Positions 1-8,110 of a DNA stretch of 12,409 nt are shown piece by piece (the stretch's first letter is position 1; every line of letters starts with the position of its first letter). The translations under genes and the position numbers were made by a program. Source of the DNA: Leucogyrophana mollusca (lineage: Eukaryota; Basidiomycota; Agaricomycetes; Boletales); NCBI GenBank assembly GCA_021014945.1, contig MU266708.1, forward strand, positions 1-12,409, in the 5' to 3' direction. The notes beneath the pieces are model-generated. The model was not told the origin of the DNA, ran no database searches, and worked only from the letters and a program-made list of their open reading frames with translations.

Positions 1-881
1 CCGATGCTGTGATTTCCCAGCCTTTGATGGACATGTACACTCCCATGCCTCCTATCACAACCGACACGGGGATGGTTCAATACCATCCGCAAATGGATCT
101 CGAACCCGTGATCGACCACCATTTTGGATATGACGTTCAGTATTTGCCCGCCTATCACACCGGTGTCTCTCATGAACAACCTTTAGAGGTGTCTCAACAG
201 TGAGTGACGAGTGCAGTTTCGTGTACAGTGTGCTTACGCACAGCGATATTGTGAAGGAATGCTACGCTTGGTCATGAAGACGATTTTTTGGCGGGATCGC
301 AGCGAGCCTTCACCGGCGATGTGATTTCCCAGCCTTTGATGGACACATCCACTCCCATGTCTCCTATCGCAACCGACACGGGGATGGTTCAATACCATCC
401 GCAAATGTATCTCGGACCCGTGATCGACGACCATTCTGAATATAACGTTCAGTATTCGCCCGCCTATAAAACCGGTGTCTCTCACCACAATCCCACCGAA
501 GATCATGGATCTTTTGTCGACCGGCCCATCTCCTTTAACAACCTTCCGCTATCCCCTTCTACCCAAGGAGATTCACCGACGGCACCTCCCGTCCTGACTA
601 CATCTTCGGAACAAGCGCTAGGCGCGAGTTCGCTCGCTCCTCTCGCAGAAGCATCCACCACACATACATGTCACTGGTTCGACCGCAATGAGTCGCCATG
701 CCACGGATCGATCATTGCCGACCGAAGTGACGCTGCGCAGCACTTGCGGGATCACCACGGTGTCAAGAGAAACAGCTCATTGGTGACATGCCTCTGGGAC
801 GGGTGCATGAAAAGGATGCGGGGTGACAGCCTTTCGAGGCACATCGTGAACCTTCACATGAATATTGCCCTAGATGCTTGA
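1..881 (+). CDS. C2H2 zinc-finger family gene, copy A (5' partial, internally duplicated)
   Basis: Probably a nuclear DNA-binding protein, judged only from its fingers. Two coding blocks, up to 199 and 257-881, are joined by a 57-nt intron in phase 2. Block one (codons start at 3) encodes the disordered Tyr/Pro/His/Gln-rich segment beginning DAVISQPLMD that other copies carry in exon 4. Near 174-180 it switches to the end of exon 3 (QPLEVSQ), followed by the family intron 3 and a full exon 4 starting NATLGHEDD. The Tyr/Pro segment therefore occurs twice, in frame. Exon 4 holds finger 1 (C-x9-C, one residue longer than in copies B and D) and finger 2 (CLWDGC...HIVNLH). It stops at 879-881, where copy B goes on into finger 3. 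The true 5' end is outside the window. It may be a live gene or an early pseudogene; I cannot tell which. Confidence 0.62.
200..256 (+). other. Spliceosomal intron, copy A (family intron 3)
   Basis: Donor GTGAGT at 200-205, acceptor GAAG ending at 256, 57 nt, with a CTTAC branch-like element about 20 nt before the acceptor. Copies B and D have the same intron (57 and 56 nt) at the same phase. Removing it joins CAA CA to G AAT in one open frame. Confidence 0.75.
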
Positions 882-985
882 AGATGCTAGTTCTTTGTGG
901 GGGCATAGACAGAGGGGTTGTGGTGCAAAGAGAGGCGTGTCATAGAGTTTAGCGAAACCCGGTAACTGGTTCATCCTGTGCCTGC
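882..985 (+). pseudogene. Decayed 3' end of copy A (lost third finger)
   Basis: After the stop at 881 the DNA still matches the exon 4 end of copy B: GGCATAGACAGAGGGGTTGT and GGTAACTGGTTCATCCTGTG are shared. Small deletions around 870-905 remove the finger-3 cysteines and the reading frame. A 17-nt block between GGTTGT and GTCAT is present here and in copy D but absent from copy B. Homology fades near 985, where a short hairpin-capable sequence (GTGCCTGCCAGGCAC, 978-992) begins. Confidence 0.7.
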
Positions 986-1580
986 CAGGCACCAGGTAGT
1001 ACAAATCTCTTCGGTATACTCGTGCATTCTCCATTCCTATTGCACACTACTTACTTGCCTATCATTCATCCCCAACGACGAAAGCCTGATCTTGAGGACA
1101 CGAAGCAGGAATTGGCACAGGACCTTGAGGTATTCTTGGCATGGCTCAGCGGAACTGGGCGTCTATGCCTTGCCCCTCGGCCATTCGAAACCTCGCGGTA
1201 GCCCAACGAGCTGGGATCCCTGCGGTGTTGCCTACCCAACGCCTCCCTCCCCATCATCCCGATCAGCAGTCAACTGAACCTGCCTGTGGGAAACCGCATC
1301 TTCGGTCACAACGCGGAGTTCGAATAAGGATCAAATTTCTCCGGTTTAGGAGCTTAAGCTTTAAGCGTGGCCAGACCTGCTGGCCGATATCGCAGACAAG
1401 GGCAACTGTACATTCGAAGCGAACAACTTGCACCCCGTGAACGCGTGAACCTTCGCTCATCAGAATATTAATCTTGTGTAGGGGTTAGAGCTCCGCGACT
1501 AGTCTCGGATCGAGACGATCGTAGTGTGGAGGTTCAAAAAAAAAAGGTGCAGAGAGAACACACGCGTTCCGGCCACGCCT
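986..1580. other. Stretch with no recognised gene
   Basis: Short overlapping ORFs exist on both strands, including a 99-codon one from ATG at 1141, but none shows a domain, splice pattern or similarity to anything else in the window. A run of ten A sits near 1537-1546. I see nothing I can name. Confidence 0.6.
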
Positions 1581-1733
1581 CTGTTTATCGTCACCATTTC
1601 ATTGGTCCCCGCTTTCCTCATGCGGCACCCTCACTCGATCCTTATCAATAGCCAAACAAATTTAGAATATATGCGTTCTCTATTTATCGTGTCCATTTCA
1701 TTAGTCCTTACTTTCCTCATCCGGCGCCCTCAC
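1581..1733. repeat. Pair of 54-nt direct repeats in the 3' flank of copy B
   Basis: Positions 1581-1634 and 1680-1733 align over 54 nt with about nine mismatches (around 83 percent identity by eye) and a 99-nt offset. Both contain CCATTTCATT and CTTTCCTCAT. Because 99 is a multiple of three, both units read LFIVxISLV in a plus-strand frame, which makes that frame look like a membrane protein. I think this is a by-product of the repeat. The pair lies 60-215 nt beyond the stop of copy B and may belong to its 3' UTR. Confidence 0.75.
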
Positions 1734-1795
1734 ATGCATTCTGACAATGATCGAGGTACCTTTATGGTACGAAACATGAGGTATAGATGCCAATG

Positions 1796-2913
1796 TCATG
1801 ACTTCGATGCACAGGATGAACGTTTGAACCAGTTACCGGTTTTTCTAAACTCGATGACACAACCCCTCTGTCTATGCCTCTGCAAGGAACTAACGGAGGA
1901 TTCCATCTTGAAACATATGGGGCACCTCAATTTAGCCTTCATGTGGCAGTTCACGATGTGCCTCGAAAGGCCGTCAGCCCGGATCCTTTGCATGCACCCG
2001 TCCCAGAGGCATGTCACCCATGAGCTATTTCTCTTGACCTTGTGGTAAACCCGCAAGTGCTCCGCAGCTTCACGTCGCTTGGCAATGATCGATGTGTGGC
2101 ATGGTGACCCATTGCGGTCGAATTGACATCTATGTGTGGTGGATGCTTCCGCGAAAGGAGTGAGCGAACTCGCGCCTAACACTTGTTCCGAGGATGTGGT
2201 CAGGACGGCAGGTGCCATCGATGAATCTCCTTGGGTAGAAGGGGATAGCGGAAGGTTGTTAAAGGGGGTCACCGGGAGGTTGAAGGACATGGGTTGGTCG
2301 AAAAAAGATCCATAGTCTCCGGTGGGATTCTGGTGAGAGACATTGGTGTAATAGGCGGGCGAATACTGATGGTTATGTCCAGAATGAACGTCAATCGTGG
2401 GCTCGGGGTGCATTTGCGTATCGTATTGAGCCGTCCCTGTCGGCTGTGAGAGGAAGCTTTGAGAGTATGTGCCCATCCAAGGCTTGGAAATAACGGCGCC
2501 GCTGAAGGCTTGCTGCAATCCCGCCAAAAAGTGGCCCTCATAACCAAGCGGAACATCCCTTCACAATGTTGCCGTGCGTAAGCACACTGTACACGAAACC
2601 GCACTCGTCACTTACCGTTGAGACGCCTCTAGGGGTTGGTCATTGACTTCTGTCCATTGATAAGGTTCACCGATGGGGAGGGGATATACGTGCAAGTCGT
2701 CGGGAAAACTGATAGATGTGGGTCAAGACCGTCATCAGAGACCTAAATTGAAGAGGCGCATACCTCATGGTATATTTCGGTGCTAATGGTGAGGTTCCTG
2801 AGGGGTGATTGGTGGTATGGATATTCCCGAGCGACGTTGCGTATACCTATTGTGTCTGAATGCTGACGGCGAGAAAGGAAAGCACACCAGTGGAAGCGAT
2901 GGTGGGCATTCAT
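1796..2913 (-). CDS. C2H2 zinc-finger family protein, copy B (complete four-exon gene)
   Basis: Exons 2913-2847, 2797-2764, 2708-2616 and 2558-1796 give 957 nt and 318 residues. The start is the ATG at 2913 (MNAHHRFHWC); three short introns are needed to keep the frame. Residues 1-205 look disordered and rich in Pro, Ser, Tyr, His and Gln. The C-terminus has three fingers: C209/C218/H232/H237 (C-x8-C-x13-H-x4-H), C248/C253/H265/H270 (C-x4-C-x11-H-x4-H) and C277/C280/H293/C298 (C-x2-C-x12-H-x4-C, a C2HC type). The protein ends in a basic tail. This suggests a nuclear DNA- or protein-binding factor; the target is unknown. It is the only copy here with all three fingers. It lacks a 17-nt block that copies A and D have just after finger 3, so its last 20 or so residues read a different frame from theirs. 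The odd spacing in fingers 1 and 2 suggests a lineage-specific family. The exon model is inferred, not supported by transcripts. Confidence 0.72.
2559..2615 (-). other. Intron 3 of copy B
   Basis: Donor GTAAGT (2615-2610), acceptor TGAAG ending at 2559, 57 nt, phase 2, CTTAC branch-like element. Position, length and phase match copies A and D. Exon 4 then opens with DVPLGYEGHF. Confidence 0.72.
2709..2763 (-). other. Intron 2 of copy B
   Basis: Donor GTATGC (2763-2758), acceptor CTATCAG ending at 2709, 55 nt, phase 2, with a CTTGAC branch-like element about 15 nt before the acceptor. An in-frame TAG lies inside it, and splicing restores the DDLHVYPLPI frame. Confidence 0.7.
2798..2846 (-). 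other. Intron 1 of copy B
   Basis: Donor GTATAC (2846-2841), acceptor CCTCAG ending at 2798, 49 nt, phase 1. Copy D has the equivalent at 53 nt. The 4-nt length difference lies inside the intron (a TTCA-like duplication in D), so both spliced frames stay open. This agreement is the main support. Confidence 0.6.
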
Positions 2914-2927
2914 GCGATTGGCCTTGA

Positions 2928-2934
2928 CTTTATA
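2928..2934 (-). promoter_or_regulatory. TATA-like element upstream of copy B
   Basis: TATAAAG on the minus strand, 15 nt before the ATG, embedded in a stretch (TATAAAGTCAAGGCC, then CGCATGAATG) that is almost identical in copy D. The similarity of the two copies' upstream DNA continues to about 3010. The distance to the ATG is short for a TATA box, since transcription starting 30 nt downstream would begin inside exon 1. The start codon assignment or the TATA role may therefore be wrong. Confidence 0.4.
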
Positions 2935-3406
2935 GTTGCCTAAGGTTCCTATTGCGCACGCCTCTTGCCAACATCAAATAGTGGGATTATGCCGACCCAA
3001 ATCCCCAAGGCCCCATGTACTAAATCTTCCTCTTTCATTGGCCATGGGCCGGCCTTGGAGATGTAACATACCCTCGCCCGGGCCATTCAAACAATAATGA
3101 TCCAACCCTTATAAAGGAAGATCCCGAAGTGGCCCAGGGGTGTCCATCTGATCACTACGAGTCGCCAAGTCTGTCTGACGGTGAGTTTCTCATGGCCTTG
3201 GAGCCAGTTTCTTGTGCTATGTCATCATCCTCACCAGTCGGGTGATTCTAAGCAAGGAAAATCAGGAATAGAAGCGGGTAATACTTACATCACCGGGAGA
3301 CACGTGGACGGAGGCACTCGAGGTCTGCCACGAAGAGTATAGTGATGGAAATGATGGAAACTAAACACGAGCAGGTCACCGTATTAGGGAACGTAGGAGA
3401 TTTCCG
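2935..3406. other. Upstream region of copy B, no recognised gene
   Basis: Up to about 3010 this matches the upstream region of copy D and is probably promoter DNA. Beyond that I see a plus-strand TATAAAG (3110-3116) and a GTGAGT donor-like site (3181-3186), but no coding frame that links them into a gene. Confidence 0.5.
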
Positions 3407-3787
3407 TCAGATCGTTTTCGAGCGCCCGAGCGCTGATGCATTGTGGACAAGAGATATCAGCTGGTTGTATGTTGTCTCGTGAAGGGCCTCGCATGCCTGC
3501 ACGGCTGACAGGAGGTCCACTGGCAGTATACAGAGGGCGGTGGGCGACGAACAGCGAACAGCGAGCAATGGGTGGGCAGCAGTAGGTAAGTGAGTGGGAG
3601 GAGAGCCAGCCGCCGTGCCAGGGCCAGACCTGGAGAGTCGACCGTAGAGATTTTGATGCAGTCCATTTCCCGGATGCTCTCCTATCCTCGGTTCACTGAC
3701 GGCCATAATGACCGTCGACCCTTCCCGTCCCACCTCCGCGGTTCTACGTTTTACACCGTTGCGCTGTCCAGAAGCTGAATCTTCCAT
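3407..3787 (-). CDS. Hypothetical 126-codon ORF
   Basis: ATG at 3787 (MEDSASGQRNGVKRR) to the stop at 3407. I recognise no domain, signal peptide or membrane segment. The first part is basic and polar, the middle Pro/Ala-rich. The only support beyond openness is that its first 20 or so codons lie in DNA that matches 10270-10330. There a minus-strand frame also starts with ATG and reads GRRNSAKAE in the same register as GQRNGVKRR here. Similarity does not continue downstream. It could be a fragment of a duplicated gene, or chance. Confidence 0.22.
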   Translation of the reverse strand: MEDSASGQRNGVKRRTAEVGREGSTVIMAVSEPRIGEHPGNGLHQNLYGRLSRSGPGTAAGSPPTHLPTAAHPLLAVRCSSPTALCILPVDLLSAVQACEALHETTYNQLISLVHNASALGRSKTI

Positions 3788-3808
3788 ATTCAATACTCAC
3801 GTTACGCT
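3741..3808. repeat. Dispersed repeat, unit 1 (partner at 10270-10330)
   Basis: Both units share GTTCT, a Y-rich stretch, GTTGCGC, GTCCA, the sequence leading into TGAA, and CACGTTA near the end, with small gaps. The units are 6.5 kb apart, in the same orientation, and mark another duplicated segment. Confidence 0.55.
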
Positions 3809-3810
3809 CC

Positions 3811-4100
3811 GTGCCTTGTTTCATCTGGTCTGCTCCCGGGCGCTCTTCGTGCTTCGCTGACTTGAATGGTATGGCCTTCCATTCTGGCGTTACACAGTTA
3901 GCGGGTATAAGGAGGTTCCTCCCGTCCGTGGGTGCGGCGAAGCTCGACTCTTACGTCTTGAAAGGTGGTGTCGTGGCACGGAAGTGGATGAACGTATGGA
4001 AGCACCATAGACGATGAGATCGGGCGCTTCCGCAATTCATGCTCGAATGTTTGGTTGGAGAGCACATTCTCAAAAAATGTGCGGGGCGGCTGACACACCA
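3811..4100. other. Stretch with no recognised gene
   Basis: Only short ORFs without recognisable features. Clear homology with the second gene-pair unit starts at its right edge (CGAGGCAGGA, 4101-4110). Confidence 0.5.
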
Positions 4101-4261
4101 CGAGGCAGGACACCCGAATTCGTACCTTGTATCGTTTTCACCGGTGCGATCATTTGATAGTGCTGCCATGCCACCAAAACCGTCCTCGCGGGGATTTCCC
4201 GGCGTGTTTGACATCGATGTAGGGTAGCCGCTTGTAGCATAAAAAATGCAAGTCCCGTCGA

Positions 4262-4824
4262 CCCTGCAAACCTCTCTAACCAGAGCCCCTCTTTTTGTGT
4301 CCCGTAGGCGCCTTGTCCGAGTCTGACTTCTGGTGAGAAGGCAGGGCGGGATCGCCTCCGGTGTTACCCTTACCTCCGTCCTTCCCGCGCGGATTCTTCT
4401 TATGGACATGATGCTCGTTCTGGTCTCCGAGAGTTTTTTCCTCCGGCTTCTACGACGGAGGGGTTGCTTGGCAGACGGCGGAGGTGTGGTACCTGCGACT
4501 GGAGGTGGGGTTTGTGCCCCAAGACCGTGACGCCCGCTCCTTTGCCCTTGTTCTAATTCACGTACTCGTCACGAATCCCATAGGCTGCTTGACTGCGGAG
4601 AAGAACCCCGGGGCAGCGGCCTCCTCCGCGGGGCCTTTCTCAGCTGTGCTGGAGACGTCCTGGGCGGATGTGCTGGCGGATCAGACTTGTTCTGCGAGGG
4701 CTATGCGCTCTGGGTTGCCTGATGGGTCTGAGGGGGCATGGGGGGTGTCGTGTGGGGGTGTTCTGGTGGAGTGTCTCTGGGAAAGCGTTCCATAGAGACG
4801 TTTGCGGCGAGCGATGCGAATCAT
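4262..4824 (-). pseudogene. Broken copy of the 209-aa possible mitochondrial protein gene
   Basis: Starts with ATG at 4824 (MIRIARRKRLYGTLSQ) and follows the intact copy at 8934-8305 closely, but has three kinds of damage. Fourteen codons are missing after residue 23. A TGA at 4683-4681 replaces the Gly codon after AEQV. A second in-frame stop follows near the GFVTST segment, with frame slips after it. Later pieces such as the RRYHTSAV segment are still readable in shifted frames. Minus-strand translation would give only about 48 residues. Confidence 0.82.
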
Positions 4825-4916
4825 AGTGGTCGTCGTTGTGACAGACGTATTGAATAGGGGCTGATGACATTCATCACCTGGAGCACGTGTGGCTACTTCC
4901 CTGGCCACTGTGAAAT
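4825..4916. promoter_or_regulatory. Divergent promoter region with CACGTG, left copy
   Basis: Lies between the minus-strand ATG and the head-to-head PIG-T. A CACGTG E-box at 4884-4889 is kept in the right copy (8982-8987), as is the block GTATTGAATAGGGGCTGATG. In fungi such sites are bound by bHLH factors such as Cbf1; use here is inference. Confidence 0.5.
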
Positions 4917-5607
4917 TTGAGGTCCTGGTCGCTACTGGTCGTTCCGCTCGTTGTGTTCGACAGCGTGTGGTGTGAAGTGTACGAAGGAGACCTTGTGCTG
5001 CGATCGCTCCGCGATGGGAAAGTATCTTCGACGATTACATTCACGACTGTCCTCCGGACCCAGCGCAGCACTATATGCTCTTCTCACCCCCCCAGGCCAG
5101 ATCCTCCGCAAGTACGCAATAACGGAACTGAACCTCTCCCTCAACACAGGCAAGTGGAAATACGACTCCTGGGGCCACTTCGAACACCCCGCAGTCCAGA
5201 CCGGCGCAGAGCTATGGCCATGGATGCCAGACGGCGCTGCTTCCACCATCGACGACTGTTGGGCTGGCCTCCGCAACGCACTCGCCGGCCTCTTCTGCGC
5301 CTCCCTCCACCGCCGCACCTCCTCGCCTGTACAAGCCTACCCCCTCCAGTACTCACACCCCCCGCACCACCTCCGCCACGCGACACTCCCCTCCGAGCAC
5401 ATCTGCACAGAAAACGTCATCCCGTTCTTCTAGCTCCTCCCCTGCAAGCCCCACGCAGGCCTCGCCTGCCTCCTCAGCCCCCAGGCGGCGTAGAGATAAA
5501 GCTTGTCGCGCAGGCCGTGTTTGACCCCGTCAGACTGAGAGGAGGGGTATGTCGTTGGTTTGAGTCGACGGTCGGCGCAACGCTGATTTGTCCCAGTGCT
5601 AGACGCG
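4917..5607 (+). pseudogene. GPI16: GPI transamidase subunit PIG-T/Gpi16, pseudogene fragment
   Basis: PIG-T/Gpi16 is the ER luminal subunit of the GPI transamidase, which transfers preassembled GPI anchors to proteins. Seen here, in three frames: a signal-peptide-like start (RSWSLLVVPLVVF) and EGDLVLRSLRDGKVSS from 4917; QHYMLFS at 5066; then GQILRKYAITELNLSL, TGAELWPWM, GLRNALAGLFCASL, LPSEHICTENVIPFF from 5095; a TAG at 5431-5433 where family members usually have Lys; LLPCKPHAG; and GVEIKLVAQAVFDPVRL from 5487. Family proteins are about 550-650 residues, so only about the first third is present, with a deletion near 5485. The expected start position carries TTG, not ATG, with an in-frame TGA just upstream at 4911. 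Frameshifts near 5066 and 5090 rule out a working protein. Family assignment is from memory of conserved blocks. Confidence 0.85.
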
Positions 5608-7098
5608 TGTTCACAATGAACTCCAATAAAAGCCCAGGGTCCCCATGTGCCATACTCGACGCGCACGTAGGTACGAGCTCTGGCATGGGGCCTTGCACAC
5701 ATTGATTAATGCGTCCTCGGGGTCGAAGTAAGGTGGGCTTCGTGATACGACAGTCTGAGGACGGCAGTGGTCCGTCACATATCATGATCGGTGTGTGATG
5801 AAGTTGCGGTCGAGATCAGACGCCGCCATTCGGTACCCATGTCAGGCCACGGAACCCCACAACAAACATCATCGACGTACCAGACCTCGATCTCATCCTG
5901 ATATTCCTGTAACCCGCTTCATGGTCATTTACATTCTACACCCAAAGTCCCGGAAAGCCTCGAAGCCACACTCAGGCCGGCGTGGGAACCATATCTTAGT
6001 GACGGTAAGCCGTCGCGCCAGGGTGATTTATAACGAGACAGCGGGGAATTGTGTGTGTCGTGTTTTTTACTGCGGCGAGATCGGGTGGGTTTTGTGCACC
6101 GACGACTTTCGACTTGTGCTAGACGCTGCTCGACGTCGTTTGGTGGATGTATGTCACGGTAAAAGTTTCGCGGAAGCGCCGTATCCGCCCATATCTAAAA
6201 GCATCGCGGAGTTCAAACCTCCATGCAAGATCCTGCAACAAGGTTCACTCGCTCGCGGGATGGAGTTGGCCCGTTGGGGAAAAACAGGCTCGCCTTCAAT
6301 TTCGTATCACCAGACACTAGCCACGTAAATCAAGCCTTCATGACTATAGGTTACACACGAAGTCCACGATATTTAGTACCGTACGAGGGAGACGAAACAA
6401 CACTATTATAAAAGATGTCCTCTCTTACTTCAGCTGCCCCGGAGGAGGTTCCTTTATGATGCCCAAGATCACATGTTTTGGGCGACCATAATACCGCCTT
6501 TTCAAGTTCACAACAATGCCGGGAACGTGGTGAGTGCCACTACGGCCGTTTGTCTTGGAATAAAATATTTCGACGCCCATGTAGAAATCTGGGGTACCTG
6601 GGGTGATATTAGATTATATTCATCACCGAAAACAAATCGACGACTTACAACTAGTGCAGACGATAAGATCAGGTTGGCGAGTCCACTATTTGGGGCGAAA
6701 CAACGTGGTGCGACGGCGCAAATTGGACCTTACAGAGGCTGAGGGACGCAAACTAGAAGGACAGCTGGTCAGTGGCACCTTCGGATGGCATCATGGAGTC
6801 CCGATAACTACCAGACTGTGGAAAAGTAACGCAATAACAAAAGCTCGAGCTGGTGCGGGGGCTTGAGGGGTTGCGTCACGATGTACAGCAGACCGAGAGA
6901 TGCGACGGGTCCTACTGTCAATAAAAACTTCGCGAGCACCGGTGGTGTTGGGGTACTAATAGTGAAGCACGAAATATGTTAGTGGTGCAATACACCGTTG
7001 GCGCTGACTCGATGACCCACCGATCGGCTTATAATTCAGTGTATGAGGGGAACCAGAGATGGAGGTGAAACTGAAAGAGACACCGCCAAGTAAACCCG
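5608..7098. other. Long stretch with no recognised gene
   Basis: No similarity to the duplicated units was noticed. The longest ORF runs from ATG at 5798 to 6328 on the plus strand (176 codons, many Arg, no domain I recognise), with a second of 87 codons around 6603-6866. Neither shows intron sites or repeats that support it. No LTRs or transposase motifs were seen. Confidence 0.5.
5798..6328 (+). CDS. Hypothetical 176-codon ORF, weak
   Basis: ATG at 5798 follows a GTG in the same frame. The product is basic, with scattered Cys and no signal peptide, membrane span or known motif I can see. It is the longest open frame in a stretch with no other gene. It has no second copy in the window to test for coding constraint, so chance is a serious alternative. 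Confidence 0.15.
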   Translation: MKLRSRSDAAIRYPCQATEPHNKHHRRTRPRSHPDIPVTRFMVIYILHPKSRKASKPHSGRRGNHILVTVSRRARVIYNETAGNCVCRVFYCGEIGWVLCTDDFRLVLDAARRRLVDVCHGKSFAEAPYPPISKSIAEFKPPCKILQQGSLARGMELARWGKTGSPSISYHQTLAT

Positions 7099-7106
7099 CT
7101 TTTATA
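7099..7106 (-). promoter_or_regulatory. Strong TATA box (TATAAAAG) without a visible gene
   Basis: TATAAAAG within GGTATAAAAGCGGG reading leftward, followed about 30-60 nt downstream by a CT-rich stretch (CACCTCCATCTCTGG) like those near fungal transcription starts. No ATG with a supported ORF follows in the next 150 nt. The gene it served may be deleted, or the match may be chance. Confidence 0.35.
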
Positions 7107-7655
7107 CCAGCATGATGGACTGCTGGCGGAACACGGCGCTGGACATTCCTGCAGGATTTCGGACGGTACAAGGCTAGCGATATTCCACACTCACAGTCCA
7201 GTGAGAACCGTGGATCCATCATTCGCTGGCCGTCCCGCCGGGTCCTGCCTACCCGTCCGAATACCACCGTGAGAGTTCAGGGCAGGTCGCGATTTTTGCT
7301 TCTCCGACAACCCGCTACACGGTCCTGCTGCGAACCGCTGGGCATCTGAGTTCCCCAACCCAGCGCCCACAGCCGTTTGCATGCCTTTAGTGGGCCATTT
7401 GCGCAGCAGCGCTCAGCTTCGGACTCCCGCAGTCTACCTTCCGCGGGGACGTTTCGACCTTCGCTCAATTCCGTCGTCCGTGCCGCGCACCCACGCGGTA
7501 CGTGGGGTATGGCACACACACTGACCGTGGAGTTATTGTGAAAACACATCCTGCCAACGACTGCGGTGCGTCCCTTGTTTGAGTCGTCTGGTCTCGATGC
7601 TGACGTCAAGGCTTCGGCGCACAGGCGAGGAAACTATTGAACATGGACCTGCTAC
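7107..7655. other. Stretch with no recognised gene
   Basis: GC-rich, with several overlapping short ORFs on the minus strand (up to 110 codons) that lack any recognisable feature. It ends where pseudogene copy C begins. Confidence 0.5.
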
Positions 7656-7659
7656 GACT

Positions 7660-8110
7660 TGCCGGTCTTTGCTAGACTCTATGGCGCGCCTCTCTTTGCA
7701 CGACGGGTCTTCTGTGAAGCATCTGGGGCGACTCGGTTTAGTACGCATTCATGTGGTAGTCCACGATGTACCTCGCAAGTTGGTCGGCCCGCATCTTGCT
7801 CATGCACCCAACCCAGAGGCATGCACCGGTGAGTCGGTTGTCTTGATATCATGATAAAGCCGCAAGTGCTGCGCAACGTCAAGTTGGTTGGGAAAGAACA
7901 ATCCCTGGCATTGCGACGCATGGTGGTCGGGCCAACGTCGATGTGCGGCGAACGCTTCCGCGAAATGAGCGACTAACGCTGGTTCCGAGGATACGTTCGG
8001 GAGGGCGGGTTTACTGTTGAGACATCGCCAAAGGCTCGCCACTGACGTCTGCCCCATTGATAAAGTTCACAGATGGAAAGAGGACATACGTGCAAGTCGG
8101 GAAGACTGAT
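7660..8110 (-). pseudogene. C2H2 zinc-finger family pseudogene, copy C
   Basis: Reads leftward. The end of intron 2 (CTATCAG) is kept at 8112-8106, followed by exon 3 from 8105 (DLHVCPLSICELYQW) with a one-base frame slip at a GGGG run. At about 8010 the sequence jumps from the intron 3 donor (GTAAAC) straight into the middle of exon 4 (family segment ending in LNVPSE). The rest of intron 3 and roughly 300 nt of exon 4 are gone. Finger 1 has lost its first Cys pair pattern (Trp and His in place), though QHLRLYH remains. A one-base deletion before CLWDGC shifts finger 2 out of frame. The 3' part, including the CAAAGAGAGGCGCGYCATAGA block, resembles copy D most. No exon 1 or 2 was found. Confidence 0.82.

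Larger units (their letters stand above)
4101..5150. repeat. Duplicated gene-pair unit, left copy
   Basis: Aligns in the same orientation with 8146-9253 from CGAGGCAGGA at the left edge to the PIG-T codons for a Leu-rich strand (TCAACRCAG) at the right. It carries the minus-strand 209-aa gene, the shared promoter and the start of PIG-T. The left copy continues into more PIG-T sequence; the right copy breaks off. Confidence 0.85.

Noticed and set aside
1141..1440. 99-codon ORF from ATG
   Set aside because: No motif, no second copy and a competing overlapping ORF of equal length; likely chance.
1524..2048. 174-codon plus-strand ORF that looks like it has two hydrophobic segments
   Set aside because: It covers the 54-nt repeat pair and then runs antisense through exon 4 of copy B, whose strand shows clear finger motifs.
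4951..5433. 160-codon plus-strand ORF as a complete gene
   Set aside because: The middle part is PIG-T, but the first 45 or so codons are out of frame with the PIG-T start at 4917, and the stop replaces a residue inside a conserved block. It is a segment of a pseudogene.
5608..7655. Retrotransposon or DNA transposon
   Set aside because: No terminal repeats, reverse transcriptase, integrase or transposase motifs were visible in any frame.
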